Shown here: positions 48,393 through 60,808 of the stretch, in pieces | How positions within the stretch are numbered: position 1 is the first letter of the stretch | How the letters are laid out: each line of letters opens with the position of its first letter | NCBI RefSeq assembly: GCF_001640805.2 | Contig: NC_066833.1 | Coordinates: 11,599,344 to 11,663,343 of the forward strand | Direction of reading: 5' to 3' | DNA: 64,000 nucleotides | Source of the DNA: Lates calcarifer | Taxonomy: Eukaryota > Chordata > Actinopteri > Centropomidae | Position numbers and translations under genes: made by a program | Notes under the pieces: generated by a model | What the model saw: the letters and a program-made list of their open reading frames with translations, nothing else | Told to the model about the DNA's origin: nothing | Database searches by the model: none

Positions 48393-50394
48393 CAAAATAC
48401 AGCAAAAACAAAAGTTTCTAATAATATTAGCAAATTAGGAATAGCATGTCTTTTTAATTGGCCGTATATATTAGATATACCCAAACTCACATTCAAATGT
48501 TCAGTGCATTGACGTGAAATGAATAATTCACTGCAGTGACTCCAGCAGCCCAGAATGAACCACAGATCTGTCAATGGCAATTAGTTCATCTACAGAGTTT
48601 GGCAAATGGAGCACTATACATTACATAGCATTTTAAGAAAAGTGTACTGCAAATATTGAGGAGGAAATTGTGAAAAACTAATGAAGTCATTTTAGAAACA
48701 TAGCCATTTATAGATTTATGGCAAATTAGCAATAGACATAAGAAAGAAAGAACCACACCTGCAGAAGGAAATGTAATAAGATGCTAGGAGTAACAAATGA
48801 CATTCAAGCCCCTCTGGCAGAGATATAGGAAGCTACAACCCATGGGGATAGGTGGGTGGGCGATAATGTCTTCCCAGAGGCCCTGCAGAGCCCAGCACCC
48901 CAACTCCCCCCAGGAGAGAAGATAGGTTCAGTACACACACACATAAACAGAGTGGAGTTATTCACCCAAGAGGCTCCTGAGCTGTACAGGTGAGACCACA
49001 CATGTATCACTTCAATTTATCATTCTCACAGGGCAGGCTTTGCAAACACACCGTAGCTGTGCTAGATCAGCTGATATGAAACATGGCTAGATGCTGGCAT
49101 CCCGGCAGCTCACTGTCCTGAGATGGCAAAGGTGCAAAACAGGGATTAAGTCATTGTGGCTTGCAGCAAGTATAAACAAACACATGGCATCAGTATGCTC
49201 CAATGCAACATTGTTATCTCTGTCCTGAAAGGCACAGAGTAACAGCTCATTTTAAAATTCTAGGCCCATACCAGCATCATGTCTGTTGGCTTTCATCCTA
49301 GTGACTTTAATGTGAACAAACCCACCACACAGATTACAGTGTTCAGTTTTCTGTTAAGATTGGTCAAGTATCTCACTGTAAAATTATTACAGTTATATAT
49401 ATTTAATCCCTGTCACTCAGAACACACTGGCCCTAGAAAAAAGGTGGCATTACAATATCAAGCTTTTATTTATTTACCAAGCTTCCATTACAGCAAAAAG
49501 AATGACATTTCTTCACTGCGTAAATTGTGCTGCTATACAGCAAATGTCAAATCTCACAGGAATAAATCAGAAAAGTTACAATATCCTTTAGTAATTCTGG
49601 TAAATCAATTCAAAACTATACAAAGTCACTGTATGTATAGAATAGCTACATCTGTGCTTGTCAACTCCTTCCTCTGCATTTGGCTTCGAGCTCTTAACCA
49701 CATCACATCTTATGTCCCCTCTTGCAACCTAGGAAAGAATCTTTTTGCATGCCCGATCCATTCCTTACAATCTTCTGCAAATACACTCTAATACAGCCTT
49801 TATTAGGCACACTAAGTCTAAACTAATGCAGTCTGATAAAGCAAGAAATCTCCCTATGAAGGTTCAACTTGTTATTTAACTGTTTTAGAGAAGTGCCGAT
49901 TTAACTTTAAGGTCATTTTTACAAGGATATAGTCTGTAGTGCTGCTGAATTGTACTGTGTTATATGGACAGGAGTCTCTGTTATTTGGTGGTGGTTGAGT
50001 CTGAGTCTGAGCGAGAAAGTGGTTAAGCACTTTTGAAAAATGTGGTGATTGTATGCATTTTGTATCAACGTAATGAAATGTGGTCCACAGTTTAGTCCAC
50101 ACTGACTAATGTTGTGCTGGCTGTGTGAAGTTTTGTGGTGAGTTAGCAATTGTAAAAAACTGTACTTAGTATCCTAGAAACTTTCAGCTATCATCTTAGT
50201 TGTGACTACAAGCAAGCATGAAGTTCATGGAGAGCAGAATTTCTGGGAATAAAGGAAGAGTGAACGAATAAACTATATATTTGGTCTTAAAATGAGCTCT
50301 TCTGTCTAAGATGCTCTCAGTAGTTACCAAATTTTATAATTCTCTACAGGAAATGTCTTGTTAATTCGTAAGACCTGCAAAACACTATTGACAC
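48393..50394. other. Non-coding stretch; longest chance ORF of the window
   Basis: Contains a 170-codon open frame (49279-49791, plus) with no recognisable domain, no flanking consensus splice pair and a composition expected from AT-rich DNA. I treat it as chance. The segment 48880-48990 has several AG acceptor-like sites and a GTACAG/GTGAGA donor but no supported exon. Confidence 0.4.
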
Positions 50395-50765
50395 AAGGCT
50401 GGGTTCATGGATTCATGCTGCTGATGCCAAAGTCTGACTCTACCATCTGAGCGCCCAAGCAGAAATCCAGATTAATCAGACCAGGCTATGTTTTTCCATT
50501 TGTCTACTTGTCTTCAACTGTCTAGTTTTGGTGAGCCTGTGCCCACTGCAGCTTAAGATTTCTGTTCTGACTGAAAACTAAAGGAGTAATTATATGAGTT
50601 ACCATAGCCTTTCTGTCAGCTTCAGCCAGTGCGATTATCCTCATCTGACCTCTCTAATCAACAAGGTGATTTTATGCATTTAACTGCTGCCACATGATTG
50701 GCTGGTTGGCTAATTGCACAAATAAGTAGGTGTACAGATGTTCCTAATAAGAGCTTGGTGAGAGT
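50395..50765 (-). pseudogene. Tc1-like transposon remnant with broken transposase
   Basis: Minus strand, from the right. The element end is GCTCTTATTAGGAACATCTG TACACC, then a sub-terminal CCAACCAGCCAATCATGTGG segment typical of a fish Tc1-like family. Next comes a transposase piece reading GQMRIIALAEADRKAMVTHI (HTH region), an internal deletion, WAQAHQN, and KWKNIAWSD-stop-SGFLL followed by GRSDGRVRLWHQQHESMNP. WSD keeps the second catalytic Asp of the DDE triad, but the next codon is TAA (50474-50472) where Tc1 relatives have Glu. At least one frameshift and a truncated C-terminus, with the third catalytic residue and left terminal repeat missing, show it is dead. Confidence 0.83.
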
Positions 50766-53700
50766 ATATCCAAGTGAAAGTCAAATATCTAGAATAACCT
50801 GTTTATATAACTGTAATTTACATATAATCAAGAAATTTAAGCTGTGTGGGAACTAGTACATCCTGTGTCATGCATATAAGTTTTTCTCACCTCCAATAAT
50901 AGTGCATTATTTACCATGGAGCAATCACTGCACTATGAAAAATAACATGAAAGGGCATGAACTCACCTAGCACTATACCAAAAGCTTGGATTTAGATTAA
51001 ATCAATGGATGATGGATTTACCAAGAAAAGCAATTTACTGAGGCTTTAAGAGTTCAGCTTGTGTTCAGCAACAGGGAAAGTACAGACAGGTCAATGCCAA
51101 ATCACTGGGACTGAATGTCTGACAGTATTAATTTGCCTCACATCCTCATATTTGCTCTCATACTTAAGATTTTAAAAGCATCACTGGCACAGGGCAGCAC
51201 TATGGAATTCATTCCTTTGTATTAAAATTAAACATCCCATACCGGACACACCAAGTGAAACAGATCATCAAAGACTAAATATCCTACAATTGACAGTGAT
51301 AGTAATAGGTAGAAAAATGATGTTATTCTGGCCTTCCTACTGCTTTTTAAAATCATAATACTGTAGCTACATGTGAATGTAAGGTGCTGCTGTGTGCAGA
51401 TGCAAACACAGCACAATTCTGTGATAAGGACAGACAGTCAGGGAAGATCCAGGCAAGACGAATCAGGAGAGGGAGAGCTATGGTGGCCTTTGAACCTAAA
51501 CACCAGCCTGGCTGAGCAATTGCAATTGTCACCATCAGCAAAAAAGTCAACTCCCAAAATAGGTTGTGCTTCATATGCTTCAAGTTACACCACTGTACAT
51601 AATCACCACAGGGGCTTCCTGCACCAGCTATGAAATAAACACTTGTGTAGATGAATGTGGTGTTGCAGTATGTGACCATGGAGTTGGTATTTTTACCTTT
51701 GAGGGTTTTTTCAGTGAAGGCCATTTTGAGTGGTAAAAATGTATACTCCTGCTGAGCTCAAGATGCTTACAGTGAGTTTGAACTCTCTGGATGGCTGTGT
51801 CAATGATCCTTACAAACATTGTTAAAGCTGAAAAAAAATATTTCAACAAAACAGTTCACCTTACAGAATGTTGAGATTTTCTAATACAGGCAAACGTGAA
51901 GCAGTTAAAGCAAATGGAGGGTGATCAATATGTGCCTTTTCTACCACATACTGCACAGTTATTCCCAAATTTCTCACTTTTCACTTCATTGCTCCCAACT
52001 GACAAACCCTCTGCTCTCTCAGCCTTCTATTGTCAGACACAGCTGAAGCCGTCTTGCCAATTAGAGGAAGAGAAGCCTTGGAGAGCCACCCTGCTATGTG
52101 TCCCTACATTTCAGTCTGGATAATAGCATGGATGTGACAGTGGGTAGGTGAGTCATATGAGGAACAGTCTGACAAAAGAACACATGGACTGCTGGAAGTG
52201 TAATGATCAATGATTTGTACAGTGCTATTCAGAGATGATATGATTCCAGTTAGAATAGCCTACCTTAGGAATAATATCATAACATGCCCGTGGTTCACTA
52301 TCAATCATCAATACTGCAGCAGCTGATGCAACTCCAAGTATGTATAGTACATGATTGTTATTATGAGGTCACCAGACATAAGAGCTTTTTATGAATTAAC
52401 AATAGACGTGTACTGTACGGCATGAATCTACATTTTTTTACAGTAGGGCTGAATGTCATGGCTGATTTTCTTTATCATTATGTCTATTGTGTTGTGATTG
52501 ACAACACAATGGACTATACGTCACAAAAGAAATAACTAAGCTTAAAGTCACACTAATCAAAGTTTTTAGTGTAAAAGGTATGATTAGCTTACCCTCTACT
52601 ACCTATTTCTAATAGATTAAAGGTAATGTATGTATGACACACTTGATTACGGATTCTGTAATTTTTCATAGTGCTTATTCATATACATATTTTGTCTTCT
52701 TGCTTTTTTGTTGTAGGCTGTGGTGTTGGAATGGTGGACAACAGTGGACTATATGTACATACTTTATTGGGTTATGGGTTGTTTAGCACTTTGTCTGAAC
52801 ATGCACCTGAAGTGGAAAAAAAAAATGCTTGACACTCTCTCTTGCAATTCTCACATGCTGCTGCAGCCATGTCAAGGCTCGCAAGTGTAACAAGTAATGA
52901 TTGTGAGCAAGTATTGTGTAAACAGAGAACCTATCACTTTCTCGGCTGTATGCAAGTTTCTGTCGACCAGCACTTTTCTTTGTAATCTTGGAGGGAATGG
53001 TCTAACAAAAGAGGACTCACAGAAACTGCAGTAATGATCTCCTCCTCCACAGATATTTTTCCACAGTTGGTGAGGACAAAACTTCCTGGCTCAACACTTT
53101 TTGTTGTCTGAAGGTAGGGCTGTTGGGGTGCCCATTTCCTCCCTGATGGGAGGAAATTCTCTCCCTGACTGGAGCAGCAAAACAGTGCCAATAACCCATC
53201 TTACACAACACATGGCAGTTGTACACAGTGTTTCTCAGCCATGTAATAAGTGACTTTATTTCTCACCCCATCCCTTCCCTTCTTCACACACCTGTCAGAC
53301 ATGCTTGCATGTCTAATGAAAGGTGTGAAATGTCATTTATCATCACATAGTTAATACATGTTATCATAGTAATGAGCAGTTCTCAGCTGATATTAACAAG
53401 TCAACACCTTACTGTTTGTCACATTCATTTAAAGTACTTGGTCACATGATGGTAATTTGAAGCATTAACTACAGTGACCCACAACTTGTTGAATGTAAGG
53501 CATGTAGGCATACCGCATTATGTAGCTTTACATCTGTGTGAACTGTTTATGAAACGTCATATTATTATAAGTATTAAATAGAGTCTCTCTATAACAGCAC
53601 AGCATTTTGCTCTCTGATGTGAATTTTATCCATTCTAATAAACTGCAGTTAAAGGCAGAAGCATTTTAAATCAATTTGATTGAATCCTTTTGTCATCTAT

Positions 53701-55219
53701 GTTGGTCAAACTGTAAAGCATTTTTTGAGCTTTTGTGTTAAGATGGTGGCTCCTTCAGAAAAAGTGGTGTGGTTAAAAAAGCATGCTCTGGATCCAAGCC
53801 TCCTGCTTCTCCTCTGTTCCTCATGAATATAATGGCTCTGTCTGTGCTTTAGAGCTCCCAAGTCATACTCACAGGGAATAAGAGGGAAGAGAGGGCTTTT
53901 AGCTGCTCATAATCAGGCCAGCATGCTCTCCTTTAAGTGCTCTTTGGGGATATATGTTTAAGCACACCATTTATGTGAAGGTAATCTAGCAAATAATACA
54001 AATTTTAATCACCAGTGCGATCGCCAGCATGGGTGCATAGGTGAATTAACAGAGAGGCAAGGTAATTCTTTGGGGACTTGCTGGTGGTAGTGGGAGGTGG
54101 AGACAAAGACTGAATCATGGGAACATTTGTATGCAGAGGCAGATGCTCTGCATTTTAAACAAGCCAGGGATGGGTTAAGGTTAAAAATTCAGGACACAAT
54201 ACTTACCCTAGATTTAGAATTTCACACTGGTACTCATAAACAAAGCCTAACTGCAGACTTGCAATACAGCTTTTTTGTCTCTCAGCTGCAGCAAGTATGT
54301 AAGGAGAATTTAGCTGATGAAATGCAATGCAAGCAAATGATGGAGAGTGGTAAAGCAGTTACAGTACAAATATACACCAATGGAAAAGTAGACTGATGTG
54401 TTTTTGTGGTTTGATAAAATACATCACATATCATACATTTTAAACTTTTTGTGGTGTTACAATATGTTGGTGTAGTTTGTCCTTGACGGTGTCCTTCTGT
54501 AAGAACAGAGTATGTGTGGGTATAGTGTTTTGGGGGTTTCTGTCTGTCTTTGACATTTAGCTGGGATATTACTGAGACTATACTGCTTATCCATCTGCCC
54601 AATTGCAAACTGTGGCAATTACTCAGGGGTCTTTTAAATGTAAAGTGATTAAGATTGTGCATGTCGCTGAACTCAATCACTCCTAATTCTATTACAAACC
54701 CTCTTTCTTCCATGGTCTGTCTCACTCGCTCCCTCAGTCTCCCTCAAACACATACTTCCATGCACACACCTTGATAAGGATCATAGACTCTGAGTAACAC
54801 CTGGGAAGACTGTGACAGAAATTGTTGTCAGTCACTATATTTGCATTCCTCTATTAGCATAAAGTATGGCAACAAAATCTATGAAGGGTGGCATGAAACC
54901 CCAAGGACTGTCCTCTCAGGTGGAGCCAAGGTTGGGAGATTATCACAATCAACAGCTCCATAGATAACATGACTCTAACTGAAATCTAAGCTGAGCATTT
55001 AATTTATCATGACTTCAAAATGAAATGGTAATTAGAGGGAAACTTCAAAGCCAAAATAACTGCATGAATGTGCAGATATTACAAGGTGATTTTTCCATGA
55101 CAGGTGCATGACTGTATTTTATATTTTATCAGTAGAGGTCAAATTAGGAGAATAAGCTGTGATAAATTTGCAAAGGTTCATGTCTGGTGTGGTATTTTCT
55201 TTCATTCAGCCTGGCAATG
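50766..55219. other. Non-coding stretch, no gene supported
   Basis: AT-rich DNA with the hairpin at 52482-52514 and an imperfect one at 53286-53328 (AGACATGC TT GCATGTCT core). A 99-codon frame at 54097-54396, rich in Glu and Gln, looks protein-like but has no family resemblance and no flanking consensus splice pair that I can defend. Confidence 0.4.
52482..52514. repeat. 14-bp inverted repeat
   Basis: GTCTATTGTGTTGT and ACAACACAATGGAC pair with one mismatch around GATTG. No adjacent gene. Confidence 0.85.
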
Positions 55220-55348
55220 TTCATGTACAGGCACAGGGAGAACATGCAAACTGCACACAAAAAAGCCCTGGGCCCAAACCGAGGCTCGAACCCAGAACCG
55301 TCTTGCTGTGAGGTAACAGTGCTAACCACTGCAACACCTTGCCACCCC
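55220..55348 (-). mobile_element. SINE head fragment (HE1/V-SINE-like fish family)
   Basis: On the minus strand it reads GGGGTGGCAAGGTGTTGCAG, then A box TGCAGTGGTTAGCACTG (55333-55317), TTACCTCACAGCAAGACGG, B box GGTTCTGGGTTCGAGCCTC (55299-55281) and GTGCAGTTTGCATGTTCTCC. This is the tRNA-like head plus the start of the body. It is truncated on its 3' side near 55220, before the segment preserved at 42382-42502. It is not a functional tRNA gene, because no acceptor or anticodon stems can be completed. Confidence 0.85.
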
Positions 55349-56067
55349 TGTTTCGTTCAGACATGCAGAAATTTTTCACTATGACTAGATGGATTACACA
55401 GCTATTAGTTGTTCTGACTTGAGGTCTTTTGACTTGAAAGGATAAGTTGAATGCTTGCAGTGTGTACATGCAAAGGTATGTAGTTGTTTTATATTGAAAA
55501 CTGAATTTGGTCCCAACCCCTGTACACTTTGAATTCAGCAAAGTCTCATAGAATAGTTAGATTTGACTATTGTTTCTTTACTGACAAAGAGGCTTCAGCA
55601 AAGCAAGTTTGATTGTATAGAAAAAAGCTGTGGAAGACCCACAGGTGGTTGGTGATACCCCTCCTGAATCTGCAGGGAGACTGTATGTGCCCACGTAGGC
55701 TTGGATTATCCATGTTCTATCTTAGCCAAAGGGTTGAAGATTAAATGCTGCACGTGGCCCCAGGCCAGCAGACTTGACCTTTGGGGCCAAACGAACTCTT
55801 ACATTTGAGTCTGGAGGCTCAGTCAGATCAGGGGAGATTTATTCCTCTATCCTACCATGGTTTAACACAGGGGGCCACCTTCTAAACCAGCAATAAATCA
55901 GCACTGCTCCTTGGGTGGAGACATTTGTTTCTTCTGGCTCCCCTTATCCAATTCTTAATTTATCGTTGGTGAGACTTCAGACTGGTGGTATATTTGGGAA
56001 TATCTAGGATCAGACAAACAGTCCCAAAATCAGTCAGTGCTTGCAGACACATACACGTGGATGCGCG

Positions 56068-56133
<66 letters not shown>
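56068..56133. repeat. (CA)n microsatellite
   Basis: About 31 CA units, preceded by a GCGCGCAC transition. The cysteine/valine-rich frames on the minus strand are artefacts. Confidence 0.97.
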
Positions 56134-56134
<1 letters not shown>

Positions 56135-59100
56135 CTTTCATAATTAAAAATAATTGAACAGTCAACCGAACTGTAGAAATAATTGACTTGGCATAGAAGG
56201 AAAAGCACACATTAGAGATATACTGCACTCACTCCCCATAACTCTTGTAACTTTTAATGCAATTTCCTGATCATTATGTAACACATGATCATTTAATATG
56301 ACCTGCAGATTTAGACACTGAGACAGTGGAGTATTTTCATATCTTTTAGTTTGATTTAGAAGCAGTTGTGAGTAAAAAATGTAACAACATTACATTTTAT
56401 CACTTCATTGTCAGTATGTTTGCCTAAGTTGAACAGCCACTTTACTTCCCAGTAGAATAAAATTCAAAACTGGTGCAGGGACTTTAAAACTAACTGTAAA
56501 AAGTCCCCCTCTCCAGAGATACACGCAGTACATTCTTAGAAGATCAGTTGTTTCATTTTGTTGGTGAAACTGGCTTTTCCCATATACATCTGTAATTCCA
56601 GTCAATCCCCTGGATGGTAAAATAATTTAATGAGGAACTGTGATGATCTGTGGAAAGTCTTTCTCTACCCCTTGGCAAGTAATGTGATCATAGGCCAATA
56701 TTTAATTTGGCTGTAAAGCCTGGCAAGGTCAGGAAACACACTGTGAGTGCTTCTTTGGTACATACCCCTTTAAGCCTGCTACAATGTCAAGAGAAGATAG
56801 GATCTAAGTAGAGACTGAGAGCAACTGAGAACTTACACTTCAGTACACTAGTATCTCAATCTGAATTATGCAAATATGCTCCTTTGTCACTCATTTTCTT
56901 CTTTTGTAAGAAAATGTAATTATCATTAATGTGCCTGTAATGTGTCTCTACTGTCACATTTGGGTTTTAGTTCTGATATCAGGAGGGACACAGACAGCAT
57001 ACTACTGTTACTGCCATACCACTGTTAAGTGGAGGGTCAGTAGCACTTAGTAAGTTCAGCACAATAGGCACACGCAAGTGCATAAAAGATACAACACTGT
57101 ACCAATTATGGGTTCTGTAATAAGTTAAAGTAATGGACTGAGTGTGATTATGGTATAGCCAACCACAATAATGTATGAAGACAGTTATGGCTGTGTTATC
57201 ACATTGACAAGGCTGTGAAGACATGTCAACAACTTCTTATTTCAGCTAAAACCTAGATAACCTAAGCTAAGCTACAGCCTGAAATGAACTGAATATAAAG
57301 AACTGCAATGGCAGAGGGAATAGAAAGTAAGAGGGTTAAAAAAGCTGCTGCCTTTTGTCAGCTCAGTGATAATAATTCTGTACAGACAGACAGGGTTGCT
57401 AGGAGGTAAGGCCTTTTTAAAGATTCAAAGTGTCACAGAGAATAGCAAAAGAGCATGAATGAATCCCATGAGATTCAGGACTCAATGAGATGAGTAAGCG
57501 TAATGGTGTTCTCAGCTGGGTAATGTTACTTTATATTTTGTTTATGAAAGCTGTCATTTTCTCAAAATTGTTTTTTAGAACTCTGAAGTAGGATTTCTAG
57601 AGGTTTCTGCAGATGCACTGCATAATGACTTGATGTGAATTTACCCTTTAAATGACATATAATGTTTGAACTTTGCCATAGTTTAGCTGCTCTTTGATTT
57701 GAGGACCATCCTGAGAGTTACAGGATGATGGAGAAGGAAAAGCACATACATACACCAGTGGAAGATCTAGAATGTTTTACATTGGTTGGCAAAGTGATAA
57801 CATGTGGGTTTGAAAGTGTGAAACAGTAAGGAGACATTGTAGTGTCCCTCAGAAATTTCCTTTACATTGTGTTGCACTTTCTGCCTCTACAAAGCCATTT
57901 TACAGTCATAAAATGGTTTTATATCGATTCTTTTTTTAACCCATGGACTGTGATTTTATTTAAAGTATTACTAATATTATTTCATTGCAATTTGTAACCT
58001 CATTATCCACAGTCTTTTTAAATATACCTTCTGTATAGTTTTGTCAGAAATTCCAAATTGTTTTCTAAAGCTGATTATCTGAATTTTGGTTTGTAATGTA
58101 GCTAAGGTGTGTATTATGCATACCAAGACAGAAAGAAGAAAAAAAGAAATAAAAAGTAACATAAAAATGGAAGGAGGGAAAGAAAAAAAATATTTCTTTA
58201 TATCTCTTTTATTGGCAGAATTGCCATGCATGTGGGTATGATTTATATAGTTTCTCTGTTAATATAAACCCCTCTTTGAAAAAGGTTTTCTACTATTCAG
58301 AAGCTTGCTGGTGTGAACTCTCACGGCAATGTAAAACCCTTAACCTCCACACAGACAGTGACTGCAACTCACTCTTTTTTAAACTGCACACTGCCATTAA
58401 GTCTGCAGTAACTGACATTGTGTAAGTTGTGAGATCAAAACTGAGGCGTCATCACCCTATAATGTTTACATGACTAACCTGTTAGCGAACACTTGCTAAC
58501 TTTAAAAAGTATTCATTTAAATTTATTCATGTAGTCTTAAGTTTGGAAGTGCGGTTGACTCACACAACTATTATATATTAATGTTTTAAAGCAGTTTTTG
58601 TGTGTTGTAATGAAACTAAAAGTATGTTAATGGCATAAACAGAAAACAAGAAAAAAGAAATTGACCAAATGGTTTCAGTATACATGGTCTGCTGTGAAAT
58701 CATCATGTGAAATTGGCTGACATTAAGATTCCCAAATTATTGTTCCAGTGCAATCCTGCTGCTACAGAAAAAAATATGACACCAAGAAAGTGAGATTGAA
58801 CCAAAAGAGTAACAACAATAAATCGTAAAATTGATGGTGAATGGAGGATCATCCTGTATGAAGTAAACTGTATAAGTGATCAAACTAATATATAAAACTA
58901 ATATAAAATGTATTCCTGGACAGCTGCCACTTGATGACAGATTCAGTTCAAATAACTTATTTGACAGATGGTTAAAACTGTAATGGGGGATCAGACTGAT
59001 AGAAAAATTATAGGTTGTCTTTGAAATCCTGCTTATTTGCCTTAAAGAAAGAAAAAAAAACTTTTTTGTACAATGTGGATGTCATTCATCGTGCAATAAG

Positions 59101-59639
59101 GCACGAAGGGTCTTTAGTCTTGGTCATCCACAAGATGACTCAAGTAACAAATCCTGAGCAAAATTAGCTTTTAAGCCATCAAAGATGTCTTTTCCATGAG
59201 TGCACCATTCAGATTCTGACAGGTATGATAAGTAATAAATGACTAATAGAAGCAAATTTAGCATTTGATATTACAAGAGCTTTGTTCAAATGCATTGGTC
59301 CAAAAGCCCCACTTTGATTTCAAATATTATTGGTTGGCTTTGTGACATCAAACTTCCAGTTAATTTTACCTAAATGCATTGCTGTACAAAAAACATCTTG
59401 CATAATTTTGCAGGATTGTGCACTTCTTGTCAGTAAAACCATTAGGTAAAGTAATGTAATGACACAAATGGTGATTTGCCCCAAGATGAAGTACAAATAT
59501 GTCAGCCCTGGCTCTCTTCCACAGTTTCACTCTACCACAAAATGTTACCTTGAGATTAAGGCATGAAACTGAGGCATTAAAATGAGAAATCAATCAACAA
59601 ACCTGACATATATTATTGCCTCTTGGCAGAGGATCCGCC
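56134..59639. other. Non-coding stretch, no gene seen
   Basis: AT-rich DNA with A-rich patches near 58137-58190 and 59046-59058. No motif was recognised in any frame. Confidence 0.45.
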
Positions 59640-60063
59640 ATTGCTTCGATCCTAAACCACACCACAATGATACATCATCTATATGAGCTGCTGGACAAGT
59701 CACTAGCCAGAAGTGTCAAACTGAATTTCAACAAAGAGCATAGCAAAATAGCAAAATGCTCTGTTGATGCTTTCATCAAGACTTAAATGTTCCATTACGC
59801 TACATACTCTTCCATGTCCTTTGTCAGCATCAGGAAAGAGAAGCTGAGCTACAACTGTCCATTGATGTGATGCACTTCACACCTCCTGTCACAGGAGAAA
59901 CCACAGACATGCTTTTCAAACACAGAGGATCTTATACTCCTGGTTCACAACAACTATGTTGTGATCCAGGTCCAGCAAAGAGGGACTGGACAGATGGTCT
60001 GTTTACAAATATTAGGATTAAAATGGTCTATATGAACTCTGCCAACATCCACAAACACATATA
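59640..60063 (+). pseudogene. Possible gypsy-like retrotransposon pol remnant
   Basis: A frame reading HHLYELLDKSLARSVKLNFN followed by KEH (from about 59668) resembles the L-L-D-x-x-R-x-x-x-L-K-L-N-x-x-K segment that follows the catalytic motif in Ty3/gypsy reverse transcriptases. After a stop at 59785, another frame (about 59829-60063) reads AELQLSIDVMHFTPPVTGET, similar in style to the linker between RNase H and integrase. The distance between the two is much shorter than in a real element. No YxDD, RNase H or integrase motif and no LTR were found, so the call is weak. Confidence 0.3.
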
Positions 60064-60713
60064 AATATAGTTTTTACCTTGTAACTGAATGTGTTTGTGA
60101 ACAAGGAAAAAGGTTATGATATATGTAACCACAAACACCCTATATGATCTTCAGGGAATTATTCTCCTGTGAAATTTTGCACAAAGGCAAGAGGACGCTT
60201 TCCTTGAATTTGTCTGACCTCAGATGGTGTAAAATTGCTCAGTTGACATGCTGAGGTTCCATTTCATGGTTCATAGTTACCACCACGCTGTCTCAGAATA
60301 TCATTTTCCTTTGCTCTTCCTTTTAAACTTTCATTCGCGCAGTTCTTCTTTCTATCTCTCATATTCCAAAATTACAACTCACATATACGCAAATTAGATC
60401 TCTTTTCAGGTAGCTGGAAAAATATCTGTCAGTTTTTCTAAAATTCACTGGTGTCACAGTCTTCATAAACGACAGTAGATTCTGACTATGAGATTTAATC
60501 AGCATGGCCTTTGAGTCATTCAATAATTTGACATATAGTTTATACTAATGGCAGAGCTTCAAAAGCCTATCCTAACAGAACCAATCACTGACCTTGTTAT
60601 GTCCTTAAGATTACACTAACTACAGGGTTTTAAAAAGACTTCACTGATTTTAAATCCGAGTTCCAGTGTACAATGTGCTTGCCACTGTACGTACACAGAC
60701 ATCTCTGTGAATA

Positions 60714-60808
60714 ATATTGTAAAGAGTATGGTCCAGACCCTCTCTGTATGAAAAATGCCCTGAGATAACTTCTGTTATGATTTGGTGCTATATGAATAAA
60801 ATTGACTT
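60714..60808 (+). mobile_element. Second copy of the 17.6-kb repeat 3' end
   Basis: GTAAAGAGTATGGTCCAGAC, TGAGATAACTTCTGTTATGA and TTTGGTGCTATATGAATAAA match the copy at 17648-17750 in order and orientation. It ends with ATTGACTTGACA in place of the tandem TGAAC tail. Confidence 0.65.

Noticed and set aside
49279..49791. 170-codon open frame, the longest in the window
   Set aside because: No domain or motif, no consensus splice pair, composition expected of AT-rich DNA. A single long frame in 64 kb of low-GC sequence is not surprising.
53286..53328. Imperfect palindrome around AGACATGCTTGCATGTCT
   Set aside because: Short and imperfect, with unpaired bases. No element boundary or transcript supports it.
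54097..54396. 99-codon Glu/Gln-rich frame that looks protein-like
   Set aside because: Starts at a GTG shortly after a stop, no recognised family and no defensible splice sites. Kept only as a note.
55281..55333. tRNA gene
   Set aside because: A and B boxes are present, but the cloverleaf cannot be completed and the sequence continues into a SINE body. The same applies at 13867-13936 and 25550-25616.
55960..56228. Cys-Val repeat frames
   Set aside because: Translation of the (CA)n microsatellite; the frames at 14722-14943 and 46345-46548 have the same origin.
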